The notes under the pieces are model-generated. The model had not been told where the DNA came from, did not search any database, and saw only the letters and a list, made by a program, of their open reading frames with translations. A stretch of DNA of 64,000 nucleotides, from contig CAWFML010000004.1 of assembly GCA_963817025.1 (NCBI GenBank), positions 930,001 to 994,000 on the forward strand, given 5' to 3'. The translations under genes were made by a program, and so were the position numbers. This document shows, piece by piece, positions 1-7,903 of this stretch. Numbering within the stretch: position 1 is the first letter of the stretch; each line of letters begins with the position of its first letter. This stretch comes from JACMLC01 sp963817025 (GTDB lineage: Bacteria > Acidobacteriota > Blastocatellia > Pyrinomonadales > Pyrinomonadaceae).

Positions 1-382
1 ATGGTAATTGGCCGAATCATACGCGATTTGTACGATTTCGCAAAACTTTTCGCCCGTGCCGGGTGGCTTTCGCTCCGGCGCAAGAGAAACTGGCAGCTTC
101 TCTGTGCCTGCTCACATGCATTTGATGGTAAGTAAAGCGAACGCAAATTATACAGAATTAACGCAATGTGTCGAGAGTTAATTGGTTTTCGCCTCCGGTA
201 ATTATTTGCTAAATCCGCCGCAGAGACTCTCCCGGCATCTGAGGCACGCCTCTTGCTGCAATGATGTTGCAAGTAATTTTGAGTCGTGAAATCGAACACT
301 TCATGATTCGCTCGAACAAATAGCGAAGAAAAACTGTGTTCATCTAAAAAGATTTGTTTAATCAAAGGGAGGAATCAGAAAC
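1..382. other. Window-edge non-coding stretch
   Basis: No recognisable gene. The plus-strand frame is open from base 1 to about 135, encoding roughly 44 residues without a known motif, so it may be the end of something outside the window or chance. The last 20 bases hold a strong Shine-Dalgarno sequence (GGGAGGA near 367-373) for the following gene. An AT-rich stretch at about 300-360 is the likely promoter area, but I see no clear -35/-10 pair. Confidence 0.4.
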
Positions 383-931
383 ATGGCAGACACAACAGGC
401 GCAACCACAGAACGTTCACGTATGTTGACCGGAATGTTTAGAGACAGAGAGAGCGCGGAGCGCGCTTACGGCTCGCTCTCGACTCGCGGCTATGACAAGG
501 ACGACGTAAATCTTCTGATGTCGGATGAGACGCGCAACAAATATTTCAAAGACGATGACAATGCGCCGGACACAGAGCTTGGCAGTAAGGCTCTGGAAGG
601 CGCGGGCCTCGGCTCGGCCATCGGCGGCACGACTGGCGCAGTGTTGGGCGCGATTGCAGCCATCGGCACAACCATCGCTTTGCCGGGACTCGGACTCCTG
701 ATTGCAGGCCCGATTGCGGCTGGACTCGCAGGCATGGGCGCAGGCGGACTGACGGGCGGCTTGATCGGCGCACTGATTGGCGCAGGCATTCCCGAAGAGC
801 GCGCCAAGATTTATGACGAAGGCGTCCGCAACGGCGGCATCGTGATGGGTGTCACGCCGCGCACGGATGAAGACGCGGAGTACTTCGAGAACGAGTGGAA
901 GAACTACAAGGGCGAGCACATCTATCGCTAA
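383..931 (+). CDS. General stress protein 17M-like glycine-rich protein
   Basis: A 182-residue protein. Residues about 15-55 (LTGMFRDRESAERAYGSLS, then YDKDDVNLLMSDETR) resemble the N-terminal fold of Bacillus general stress protein 17M/YflT-type proteins. Residues about 70-135 are a Gly/Ala-rich hydrophobic stretch with several GxxxG spacings that could insert in or bind a membrane. The C-terminal part (GIVMGVTPRTDEDAEYFENEW) resembles the second half of such domains. The ATG is preceded at good spacing by GGGAGGA. A rho-independent terminator follows, so it is probably monocistronic. A stress role is inferred from family resemblance only; the biochemical function is unknown. Confidence 0.75.
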   Translation: MADTTGATTERSRMLTGMFRDRESAERAYGSLSTRGYDKDDVNLLMSDETRNKYFKDDDNAPDTELGSKALEGAGLGSAIGGTTGAVLGAIAAIGTTIALPGLGLLIAGPIAAGLAGMGAGGLTGGLIGALIGAGIPEERAKIYDEGVRNGGIVMGVTPRTDEDAEYFENEWKNYKGEHIYR

Positions 932-957
932 AGCACTGGTTTGAACCTCGCATTTGT

Positions 958-990
958 AAGGGAAGCTTTCGGGCTTCCCTTTTCTTTTTG
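958..990 (+). terminator. Rho-independent terminator after the stress-protein gene
   Basis: Perfect 9-bp stem AAGGGAAGC/GCTTCCCTT (958-966 with 973-981), a six-base loop, then a T-rich run TTCTTTTTGTCTT. It lies 27 bases after the stop codon of the preceding gene. Confidence 0.8.
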
Positions 991-1003
991 TCTTAAAGAC
1001 AAG

Positions 1004-1084
1004 TTTCGCGCAAAGGCGCAAAGAAACAAAAGACATAAGGCGCAAAGGAAACTCCAAGCTTATTCTTTGCGCCTTTGCGCGAAA
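1004..1084. repeat. Family A hairpin (GCAAAGGCGCAAAG words)
   Basis: Inverted arms of 22 bp (1004-1025 and 1063-1084) built from the word CGCAAAGGCGCAAAG; a further copy, AAGGCGCAAAGG, lies in the loop. The right arm ends 44 bases before the chosen start of the decarboxylase gene, so extended upstream starts for that gene would be translated through the repeat. Confidence 0.85.
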
Positions 1085-1128
1085 TGGCTTGTTCCATCAC
1101 CCTTATCTCTGTGTCATACTTATCGAGC

Positions 1129-2619
1129 ATGGAAGAAAATGATAAGCAACCCACAGGCTTTGCGCCCGAACTCGGTGACATGAGCGCGGAAGATTTTCGC
1201 CGCTTCGGACACGAGTTGATAGATTGGGTCAGCGATTATCTCGCGCACATCGAAGAGCGGCCAGTGCTCGCGCAGGTCGAACCCGGCGAACTCAAAGCAC
1301 AGCTTCCAACCTCTGCGCCCGAACATGGAGAGGCGATGTCCACCATCCTCGCGGATGTTGACCGTTTGATCGTGCCCGCGCTCACACACTGGAATCATCC
1401 GGCATTCTTTGCGCTCTTTGCGACTTCGACGAGCGCGCCCGGCATCTTCGGCGAGCTTTTGAGCGCGGCCTTCGATGTCAAAGCGATGCTCTGGCGCACT
1501 TCGCCCGCCGCGACGGAGTTGGAAGAAGTCGCGCTCGACTGGCTGCGGCAGATGATGGGACTCGACGCGGGCATGCAAGGCATCATCTATGACACGGCTT
1601 CTGTTTCAAGCATGCACGCCATCGCCGCCGCGCGCGAAGGTCTCGATGTGCGCGTTCGTGAAGAGGGCATGAGCGGGCGCACAGACCTGCCGCTCCTGCG
1701 CGTCTATGCCTCCGTCGAGGCGCACTCGTCTATCGAGAAAGGCATTCTCGCGCTGGGATTGGGCCAGCGCGCCCTGCGAAAGATTCCAACCGATGCAGAG
1801 TTTCGCATGGACGCAAAGGCTCTGGCCCGCGCCATCGAAGAAGATAAGCGAGACGGCTTTCTTCCCTTCTGCATCGTGGCGACCATCGGCACGACCTCTA
1901 TGAGCAGCATAGACCCCGTGCGCGAGATCGTAGCCATCGGCGAAGAGCACGCAATGTGGCTGCATGTTGATGCGGCCTATGCTGGCTCGGCAGCCATCGT
2001 GCCTGAGATGCGACATATCCTTGACGGCTGCGAGCGCGCAGACTCGCTCGTCGTCAATCCGCACAAATGGCTCTTTACGCCGTTCGATGTCTCCGTGCTT
2101 TACTGCCGCCACATGGATTTGCTGCGCCGCGCCTTCTCGCTCGTGCCGGAATATCTGAAGACGAGCGAGGCCGAAACGGTGCGCAACGGGATGGACTACG
2201 GCATACAGCTTGGCCGCCGTTTTCGCTCGCTCAAGCTCTGGATGGTCTTGCGCTATTTCGGCCACGAAGGACTCGCCGCGCGCATCCGCGAACACTGTCG
2301 CCTCGCGCGTCTCTTCGCCGCATGGGTCGAAGAATCGGAAGACTGGGAGTTGCTCGCGCCTGTGCCCTTCAGCCTCGTCTGCTTCCGCGCCTGCCCGCAC
2401 GTTGAAGGAGAAAGTGAAGCGGAACGCGCCGCGCGACTCGACGCGCTCAATGAAAAAATCATGAACCGCATCAACGCTACAGGCGAAGCATACCTCTCGC
2501 ACACGCGCCTCAACGACAAGCTCACGCTGCGCCTCGCCATCGGCAACATTCACACAGCCGAACAACACATCCATCAAATCTGGCAACTCCTCAACCAGCA
2601 AAAATCAATGCTCACATAA
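1129..2619 (+). CDS. PLP-dependent group II (aromatic amino acid-type) decarboxylase
   Basis: A 496-residue protein of normal length for group II decarboxylases (aromatic-L-amino-acid, tyrosine, histidine or glutamate decarboxylases), cytosolic and PLP-dependent. The PLP lysine is residue 313 in NPHKW, and the cofactor-pairing aspartate is in LHVDAAYAG. WNHPAFFALFATSTSAPGI near the N-terminus matches the substrate-pocket 'HPxF' region of aromatic decarboxylases. I chose the ATG at 1129 because the open frame upstream (from a TTG at 1075) runs into a dispersed hairpin repeat. No good ribosome-binding site is visible. The substrate is not determinable from sequence alone; an aromatic amino acid is most likely. 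Confidence 0.88.
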   Translation: MEENDKQPTGFAPELGDMSAEDFRRFGHELIDWVSDYLAHIEERPVLAQVEPGELKAQLPTSAPEHGEAMSTILADVDRLIVPALTHWNHPAFFALFATSTSAPGIFGELLSAAFDVKAMLWRTSPAATELEEVALDWLRQMMGLDAGMQGIIYDTASVSSMHAIAAAREGLDVRVREEGMSGRTDLPLLRVYASVEAHSSIEKGILALGLGQRALRKIPTDAEFRMDAKALARAIEEDKRDGFLPFCIVATIGTTSMSSIDPVREIVAIGEEHAMWLHVDAAYAGSAAIVPEMRHILDGCERADSLVVNPHKWLFTPFDVSVLYCRHMDLLRRAFSLVPEYLKTSEAETVRNGMDYGIQLGRRFRSLKLWMVLRYFGHEGLAARIREHCRLARLFAAWVEESEDWELLAPVPFSLVCFRACPHVEGESEAERAARLDALNEKIMNRINATGEAYLSHTRLNDKLTLRLAIGNIHTAEQHIHQIWQLLNQQKSMLT

Positions 2620-2661
2620 ACTCCCATTCTGTGATAAAACCTCTCCACGCCTCGCTCCTTT

Positions 2662-2708
2662 CAACTCTTTGCGTCTTAAGTTTTTCTTTCTTTGCGCCTT
2701 TGCGTGAA
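2662..2708. repeat. Family A left arm flanking the GxxExxY gene
   Basis: An approximately 47-bp arm containing CTTTGCGTCTTAAG and TTTGCGCCTTTGCGTGAA, an inverted near-copy of 3103-3151. It ends 9 bases before the ATG of the enclosed gene. Confidence 0.85.
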
Positions 2709-2717
2709 GCTCACATC

Positions 2718-3095
2718 ATGACTGAGAATGAACTCTCCAAAGAAATCGTCAACGCTGCTTACAGGATTCACACCATACTCGGCCCCGGGCTACTGGAATC
2801 TGTTTACGAAACAACCCTTGCCCATGAGCTTGAAAAACGTAGAATAAAAGTCACCCGGCAACAAGCTCTTCCAGTAGTTTACGAAACGATTAGAATGGAT
2901 ATAGGCTTTCGTGCAGACCTGATTGTCGGAGATAAAGTTATCGTCGAGATAAAATCTATAGAGGCTCTTGCCCCGGTTCATCGAAAGCAATTGCTGACAT
3001 ACTTGCGATTGACTGATAAGCGGCTTGGATTGTTAATTAACTTTAACGTCGAGTTAATTAGAGATGGAATTATGAGGGTGGTGAATGATCTATAA
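2718..3095 (+). CDS. GxxExxY family protein (PD-(D/E)XK nuclease-like)
   Basis: A 125-residue protein with the family signature GPGLLESVY (residues about 22-30). It also has a PD-(D/E)XK-like core: GFRADLIVGDKVIVEIKSIE supplies the Asp and the E-x-K pair, followed by the conserved HRKQLLTYLRLTDKRLGLLI stretch. The family is widespread and uncharacterised; nuclease activity is inferred from the fold signature. The ATG at 2718 starts at the conserved N-terminus (MTENELSKEIVNAAY); the longer frame is translated through a repeat arm. The gene is enclosed by inverted family A repeat arms, and its last codons lie 7 bases from the right arm. Confidence 0.9.
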   Translation: MTENELSKEIVNAAYRIHTILGPGLLESVYETTLAHELEKRRIKVTRQQALPVVYETIRMDIGFRADLIVGDKVIVEIKSIEALAPVHRKQLLTYLRLTDKRLGLLINFNVELIRDGIMRVVNDL

Positions 3096-3102
3096 AAACT
3101 GT

Positions 3103-3151
3103 TTCACGCAAAGGCGCAAAGAGAGAAAAAGCATAAGGCGCAAAGGGGTTG
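3103..3151. repeat. Family A right arm flanking the GxxExxY gene
   Basis: An approximately 49-bp arm beginning TTCACGCAAAGGCGCAAAG and ending GGCGCAAAGGGGTTG. It is the inverted partner of 2662-2708. It runs up to the possible GTG start of the S9 peptidase at 3151. Confidence 0.85.
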
Positions 3152-5301
3152 TGCGGATTAGAGCCTTGATGCAATTAACTGTTCTAGCGTGTTCGATAAC
3201 ATTTATTACGAACTCTACGCTTGCCCAATCACGCCGCGCGATGACGCCCGCAGACACGTTGCGTGTGGCCGGTGTCAGCGACGCACAGATTTCGCCGGAT
3301 GGGATGTGGGTGGTTTATACGGTTTCGACTGTTGATGGCGACGGGACGCGCAGCGCGCTCTGGATTGCGCGCATGGCCTCCGACACTTCGCAAACCGCGC
3401 TCGATGTCGCGCGCCCTTCCGGCAGGAGAACGGCGGCAGTGCAACTGCTCCCGGCAGGGTGGAGCGCAAGCAATCCCCGCTGGTCGCCGGACAGCCGGCG
3501 GATAGCTTTTCTCTCCGCCGAGAAAGAGCAAACGGCCATCTATGTCGTCTCGCTCGACAATCGCCAGCCGCGCCTGATTGCGCCCGTCAGCGGAACCAAT
3601 TTTCATATCGCTTACGAAGGCGAATCGCTCGCATGGTCGCCTGATAGCAAGCGCATCGCTTTTATCTCTGCGACGGATGAAGACGATGTCTCAAGCGCGA
3701 GCAGCAGGCGCGGTAACGACCCGCGCGTGATAGATCGGCTGCAATATAAATCACGGACTTCTTTTTCGGATGAAGCGCGAACGCATGTCTGGCTGGCAGA
3801 GGTTGATAACGAGAGAGCGGAAGCGCGCCAGTTGACCGATGGACGCTTTTACGATCATGCCGTCGCGTGGAGTCCGCGCGGCGACGAGATAGCTTTTCTC
3901 TCCAATCGTGAGCCAGACCCGGACGCCAATAACAACTCGGACATCTACGCCGTCACGCCCAACGGGCGCGTGCGCCAGTTGACCAGCACGCCCGGCTGCG
4001 AGTACGAGCCGCAATGGTCGCCCGATGGAAAATGGATTGCTTACACGGCGACCAAGCGTGAGGTGACGACGATTGACAGCATCGCAGAGGACGCGCATGT
4101 CTGGGTCATTGAGGCAGAGGGCGGACGCGGGCGCGAACTGACAGCCGCGCAAGACCGTCGCGCGCGCAGCCCGCGCTGGTCGGCCACTAGCAAATCAATC
4201 TTCTTCCTTGCGGGTGATAGAGGACAAACTCTGATTTTTCAGGTTGACGTTGATGGAAAGAATGTATTGGAAATATTTACGGATAAATACAATCCCGGCT
4301 CGATACCGGGCGCGCTTGCCGGGTCGCCGCCGCCGCCATTTCCAAAGCGGCCCTTTCAGATTAGTAGTTTCAGCCTTGCCTTCAATCAATCGGCGACGAT
4401 TGCCTGCACATTAAGCAGCCCGACTCAACCTGCCGAAGTGTGGTTCGGAGATGTGAGCAAGTATCACGGCAGTTCGCGCTTCAATGGTAGAAACAGCAAT
4501 CATAACGACTCATTCATTAGCTCCTTAACGCTCGTTGACCCTGTCAGCTTTTCCTTCAAGAGCTTTGACGGCACAACGGTTCAAGGCTGGCTGATGAAGC
4601 CCGTCGGCTGGCGCGAAGGCGTGCGCTATCCTTTGATTCTGGGCATTCACGGCGGGCCGCACGGAATGTATGGCTACAGTTTCAATCCGACCTTTCAGGC
4701 TTACGCGGCGCGCGGCTACGCAGTGCTCTATTTGAACCCGCGCGGGTCTAGCGGCTACGGGCAAAAGTTTTCCGACGGCACTTTGCGCGAATGGGGCGGC
4801 GGCGATTACAGGGACTTGATGTTCGGAGTGGACGAAGCCCTGCGCCGTTTCCAGTGGATTGACGCGGACAGAATGGGAATCACGGGCGGCTCATACGGCG
4901 GCTTTATGACCAACTGGATCGTGACGCAGACGCAGCGATTTAAGGCCGCCGTCGCGGTGGCTTCGGTCAGCAATCTGATCAGCTTTTATTCGACTTCGCT
5001 CTATCAGGATTTGGTTCACGCGGAGTTCGGCCTGCCGTGGGATGATTATGACTTGCTGTGGCGCTGGTCGCCGCTGCGTTACGCGCGGCAGGTGCAAACG
5101 CCAGTCCTGCTGCTGCACGGCGAGCAGGACAACGACGTGCACATCACGCAGGCGGAAGAGATGTACATGGCTCTGCGTCGCCGCAACATCGAGACGCAAC
5201 TCGTTCGCTATCCGCGCGAAGGCCACGGCTTCCGCGAGCCGCGCCACAGGATTGACGCACTGGAAAGAACTCTCGCGTGGTTTGAACGCTATCTGAAATA
5301 G
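3151..5301 (+). CDS. Secreted S9 family prolyl oligopeptidase/acylaminoacyl peptidase
   Basis: About 716 residues. A signal peptide (basic RIRAL, hydrophobic core, cleavage near STLAQ) points to export. Residues about 40-400 form a WD40/TolB-like beta-propeller with repeated 'WSPDS+RIAFLS' blades. The C-terminal alpha/beta hydrolase has the nucleophile Ser581 in GGSYGGF, the acid Asp in GEQDNDVHITQ and the catalytic His in REGHGF. Such enzymes cleave short peptides or acylated N-termini. The start is uncertain: GTG 3151 gives a charged n-region, while ATG 3169 is the next choice. The upstream frame is a family A repeat arm, which may also have displaced the native ribosome-binding site. Confidence 0.9.
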   Translation: MRIRALMQLTVLACSITFITNSTLAQSRRAMTPADTLRVAGVSDAQISPDGMWVVYTVSTVDGDGTRSALWIARMASDTSQTALDVARPSGRRTAAVQLLPAGWSASNPRWSPDSRRIAFLSAEKEQTAIYVVSLDNRQPRLIAPVSGTNFHIAYEGESLAWSPDSKRIAFISATDEDDVSSASSRRGNDPRVIDRLQYKSRTSFSDEARTHVWLAEVDNERAEARQLTDGRFYDHAVAWSPRGDEIAFLSNREPDPDANNNSDIYAVTPNGRVRQLTSTPGCEYEPQWSPDGKWIAYTATKREVTTIDSIAEDAHVWVIEAEGGRGRELTAAQDRRARSPRWSATSKSIFFLAGDRGQTLIFQVDVDGKNVLEIFTDKYNPGSIPGALAGSPPPPFPKRPFQISSFSLAFNQSATIACTLSSPTQPAEVWFGDVSKYHGSSRFNGRNSNHNDSFISSLTLVDPVSFSFKSFDGTTVQGWLMKPVGWREGVRYPLILGIHGGPHGMYGYSFNPTFQAYAARGYAVLYLNPRGSSGYGQKFSDGTLREWGGGDYRDLMFGVDEALRRFQWIDADRMGITGGSYGGFMTNWIVTQTQRFKAAVAVASVSNLISFYSTSLYQDLVHAEFGLPWDDYDLLWRWSPLRYARQVQTPVLLLHGEQDNDVHITQAEEMYMALRRRNIETQLVRYPREGHGFREPRHRIDALERTLAWFERYLK

Positions 5302-5319
5302 CAATGAGTTATAATTTTC

Positions 5320-5772
5320 ATGTTGTTCATTAAAGAAAGCATTATTCACGCAGAGCCTGAGCGCGTTTTCGCTTTTCACGAATTGCCGGATGCGTTTGCG
5401 CGCCTGATGCCGCCGTGGGAAAACTCGCGGATTATCGAAGCCGCGCAGAGCTTAAAGCCGGGCGCACGCGCCATCGTCGAGATGAAGCTGTTCGGCCTCT
5501 TCCCGGCGCGCTGGGAAGCTTTGCATACGGCTTATGACCCGCCGCGTATGTTTGAGGACATACAGACGCGCGGCCCGTTCAAGAGTTGGCGGCATCGCCA
5601 TTTCGCTTTGCCACATGCAGAGGGCGCAGTGTTGCGAGATGAAATCGAGCTTGAGCCGCCGCTCGGCTTGATGGGCAGGCTGGCCGCGCCGCTTGCCATC
5701 AAGCCCCGCCTCGAAAAGCTTTTTAATTATCGCCACGACGTGACGCGTCGGTGGTGCGAACGAAAGGAATAG
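5320..5772 (+). CDS. SRPBCC (START-like) family protein
   Basis: A 150-residue protein with the opening pattern of SRPBCC/polyketide-cyclase-like proteins: a short strand with INHAEPERVFAF-type sequence (here ESIIHAEPERVFAFHELPDAF). The middle strands include MFEDIQTRGPFKSWRHRHFA, and a helix closes the C-terminus (KPRLEKLFNYRHDVTRRW). It resembles the ligand-binding 'cell division inhibitor/YfcH N-domain' type of SRPBCC proteins. The ligand is unknown. It starts 18 bases after the S9 peptidase stop and may be co-transcribed with it. Confidence 0.75.
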   Translation: MLFIKESIIHAEPERVFAFHELPDAFARLMPPWENSRIIEAAQSLKPGARAIVEMKLFGLFPARWEALHTAYDPPRMFEDIQTRGPFKSWRHRHFALPHAEGAVLRDEIELEPPLGLMGRLAAPLAIKPRLEKLFNYRHDVTRRWCERKE

Positions 5773-5783
5773 ATGGGATTTGC

Positions 5784-5846
5784 TCATTTACTCATTTGCT
5801 CATTGATTCATTTCTTCGATGAACAAATGAGCAAATGAGTAAATGA
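5784..5846. repeat. Family E hairpin (CTCATTTGCTCATT words)
   Basis: Perfect 21-bp inverted arms at 5784-5804 and 5826-5846, made of tandem CTCATTT/GCTCATT words, with a 21-base loop that carries one more degenerate word (GATTCATTTC). It lies between the SRPBCC gene and the Dabb gene, ending 11 bases before the latter's ATG. Confidence 0.9.
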
Positions 5847-5857
5847 ATAAGATAGCT

Positions 5858-6151
5858 ATGTTGACACACATCGTAATCTGGAAATATCGCGCGGAAGTGG
5901 AAGAAGAGCTGCGCCGCGAGCATGTCGAGAGACTGCGTAAACTCTCTTCGGTGACTGAAGGCATCGCCAGCTTCAATGTCGGCTTTGATGTGCTGCGCCT
6001 GCCGCGCTCCTATGACACAGGACTCGTCGCAGTCTTTCGTGACCGCGCCGCGCTCGGAGCCTACACAGTCCATCCCGAACACATTCTCGTAGCGGATTTC
6101 GGACGCACCATCAGCGAGCACGTCGCCTCTGTAGATTTTGAAGAGCAGTGA
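5858..6151 (+). CDS. Dabb family (stress-responsive alpha/beta-barrel) protein
   Basis: A 97-residue protein with the Dabb pattern. It begins MLTHIVIWKYR with the conserved HIV(I/L)WK start, then a helix (EEELRREHVERLRKLSS), then SFNVGFDVLRLPRSYDTGLVAVFRD and YTVHPEHI. Such proteins form dimeric ferredoxin-like barrels; the bacterial function is unknown. ATG 5858 is preferred over the frame extension to 5843, which reads through a hairpin arm. The AT-rich leader GAATAAGATAGCT lacks a good Shine-Dalgarno. Confidence 0.85.
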   Translation: MLTHIVIWKYRAEVEEELRREHVERLRKLSSVTEGIASFNVGFDVLRLPRSYDTGLVAVFRDRAALGAYTVHPEHILVADFGRTISEHVASVDFEEQ

Positions 6152-6159
6152 CGGAAAAG

Positions 6160-6238
6160 CAGTGACGAGTGACAGGTGACGAGTGATGAGCAAGCAGTTG
6201 TCTTTAACTCGTCACCTGTCACTCGTCACTCGTCACTG
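6160..6238. repeat. Family C hairpin (GTGACGAGTGACAG words)
   Basis: Perfect 23-bp inverted arms (6161-6183 and 6209-6231) made of tandem AGTGACG/AGTGACAGG words. The right side carries an extra CGTCACTG unit that overlaps the last codons of the convergent hybrid kinase gene (stop at 6233). It lies between convergent genes, where it could act as a bidirectional terminator. Confidence 0.9.
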
Positions 6239-7888
6239 ATTTAGCAACTGCTCGATGACTTGAAAAAGCCTGGCCGGGTCAATGGGTTTGGCGAGGTGCG
6301 CGCTGAAGCCGGCGTCAATGGCGCGCCGGCGGTCTTCTTCCATCGCATAGCCGGAGATGGCGATGGCCGGAACATTTTCCAGCCCCGGCAGTTTGCGCAC
6401 GCGGCTGATAAATTCGTAACCGTCTATGCCGGGCAAACCGATGTCGGAGATAATCAGTCCGGGCGATTCAGTCATCGCCAGTTTCAAAGCCTCCGGCACG
6501 GATTCGGCTTTCAGCACGCGGCACTCGTGTCGCGTGAAGAGCGTGCAGAGCAGTTCGAGCGTGTCCGCAGAATCGTCTACCAGCAGCACAGGCTGATTTA
6601 AGGTGAACGGGGAGGCGTAAGCTTCGACCTCTCGCCCTTCGGATTTTCCCACCACATACGGCATCTTGAAGATAAAGCGCGAGCCTCGATTCAAGCCCTC
6701 GGATTCCACTTTGACCTGTCCCCTGTGCAGCTTTGCCAGCGCGTCAACGATGGCGAGGCCAAGACCTAGCCCGCCGTACTGTCGCGTCGTGGAGGGGTCT
6801 GCCTGGCGAAAGCGGTCAAAGACGTGCGGCAGAAAATCCGGCTCGATGCCGATGCCCGTGTCTTCGACCGTGAACCGCGCTTCTCCGTTCGCAGCCTCGA
6901 TGCTGACCGTCACGCGCCCGCCGCTCTCTGTGAATTTGATGGCATTGGAGATGAGGTTCCAAGCAACCTGTTGCAGCCTGACGGGCGAGCCTTGCACGAT
7001 GAGCGGCGCGGGGCTAAGCTCTGCTTTCAATTCGATGTGCCGCGCCGACGCGCTCTGCTTCACAGTCTCGATGGCCGCTTCGACCACCTTGTTGAGATCG
7101 ACCGGCTCAGGCTCGAATCTCAATTTGCCCGCGACGATGCGCGAAATATCCAGCAGGTCATCTATCAAGCGCACTTGCAGGCGTGCATTGCGCTCTATGG
7201 TGTCGAGCGCCTGCGCCATCCCGTTCGCATCGAGGCTGCCGCTCCTGAGCAGGTTTATCCAGCCGAGCACGGGCGTGAGCGGCGTTCGCAATTCGTGCGA
7301 GAGCGTGGCGAGAAACATATCTTTGGCGCGGTTGGCCTGCGCCAAATCCTCATTGAGCTGTTGCAAGGCAGCCGTTCTGTCTGCGACGCGCTGTTCCAGC
7401 TCCGTGTTCAATTGTTCGAGCCTCTGCCGCGCCTCGCGTTCGGCCAGCATCAGGCGTCTGTGCTCTATGCCGCGCCTGACCGTGAATTTCAGATCGTCGA
7501 TCAGACACGGCTTTATCAGATAATCGTATGCGCCGTGCCTGAGGGCGGCGATGGCCGATTCGACGGAAGCAAAGCCCGTCAGCACGATAGTGATGACAAA
7601 CGGATTCCGGCCACGCACATCTTCCAGCACGGTGATGCCGTCGCCGCCTTCCATATGCAGGTCTGTGAGGATTAAATCAAACTCTGTTTCGTTGAGCAGC
7701 GCGATGGCTTCGTTGCCGCTCGAAGCCGTCGTGACCTCAAAGCCGTCCTGCCTTAAAACTTCGCCGACAGTGAGCGCGACGCTCTCTTCATCATCCACAA
7801 CGAGCAGGCGCACACCGGCCAGAGAACGAAACTCGTCGTTCTCCAGTTGCGGCTGAGCGCTCTTTTCCACGCCTGAGAGTGCAGACAT
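6233..7888 (-). CDS. Hybrid sensor histidine kinase/response regulator (REC-HisKA-HATPase-REC)
   Basis: A 551-residue cytosolic protein without membrane segments. An N-terminal receiver (residues about 27-140, phospho-acceptor Asp in FDLILTDLHMEG) is followed by a coiled linker. The HisKA dimer has its phospho-His in SHELRTPLTPVLGW, and the HATPase has NLISNAIKFT and DTGIGIEPDFLPHVFDRF. A C-terminal receiver follows (Asp in GLIISDIGLPGIDG). It is the third gene of a signalling block reading out of the gas-vesicle locus: GAF/PAS kinase, REC-STAS, then this hybrid kinase. The N-terminal REC suggests it receives phosphate from an upstream kinase, making a multistep relay. Its last codons overlap a family C hairpin. 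Confidence 0.93.
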   Translation of the reverse strand: MSALSGVEKSAQPQLENDEFRSLAGVRLLVVDDEESVALTVGEVLRQDGFEVTTASSGNEAIALLNETEFDLILTDLHMEGGDGITVLEDVRGRNPFVITIVLTGFASVESAIAALRHGAYDYLIKPCLIDDLKFTVRRGIEHRRLMLAEREARQRLEQLNTELEQRVADRTAALQQLNEDLAQANRAKDMFLATLSHELRTPLTPVLGWINLLRSGSLDANGMAQALDTIERNARLQVRLIDDLLDISRIVAGKLRFEPEPVDLNKVVEAAIETVKQSASARHIELKAELSPAPLIVQGSPVRLQQVAWNLISNAIKFTESGGRVTVSIEAANGEARFTVEDTGIGIEPDFLPHVFDRFRQADPSTTRQYGGLGLGLAIVDALAKLHRGQVKVESEGLNRGSRFIFKMPYVVGKSEGREVEAYASPFTLNQPVLLVDDSADTLELLCTLFTRHECRVLKAESVPEALKLAMTESPGLIISDIGLPGIDGYEFISRVRKLPGLENVPAIAISGYAMEEDRRRAIDAGFSAHLAKPIDPARLFQVIEQLLNQ

Positions 7889-7903
7889 AAAAACCCGTTA
7901 GCT

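Larger units (their letters stand above)
2662..3151 (+). mobile_element. Candidate element: GxxExxY gene between inverted family A arms
   Basis: The GxxExxY gene (2718-3095) sits between two family A arms in inverted orientation, at 2662-2708 and 3103-3151. Reverse-complementing the left arm gives TTCACGCAAAGGCGCAAAGA, an A-rich spacer, then GACGCAAAGAGTTG. The right arm reads TTCACGCAAAGGCGCAAAGA, an A-rich spacer, then GGCGCAAAGGGGTTG. Both arms lie within 10 bases of the gene ends. The same extended arm occurs without a gene as a solo hairpin at 28687-28793. This suggests a transposon/MITE-like relationship, but no transposase motif or target-site duplication is identified, so calling it mobile is inference. 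Confidence 0.45.

Noticed and set aside
1..135. Open frame of about 44 codons at the left edge
   Set aside because: No recognisable motif and no ribosome-binding site visible. It could be the end of an upstream gene, but the window does not show it.
1606..2601. A 331-codon minus-strand open frame opposite the PLP decarboxylase gene
   Set aside because: Antisense to a clear gene, with no recognisable family and arginine/alanine-rich composition expected from a GC-rich complement.
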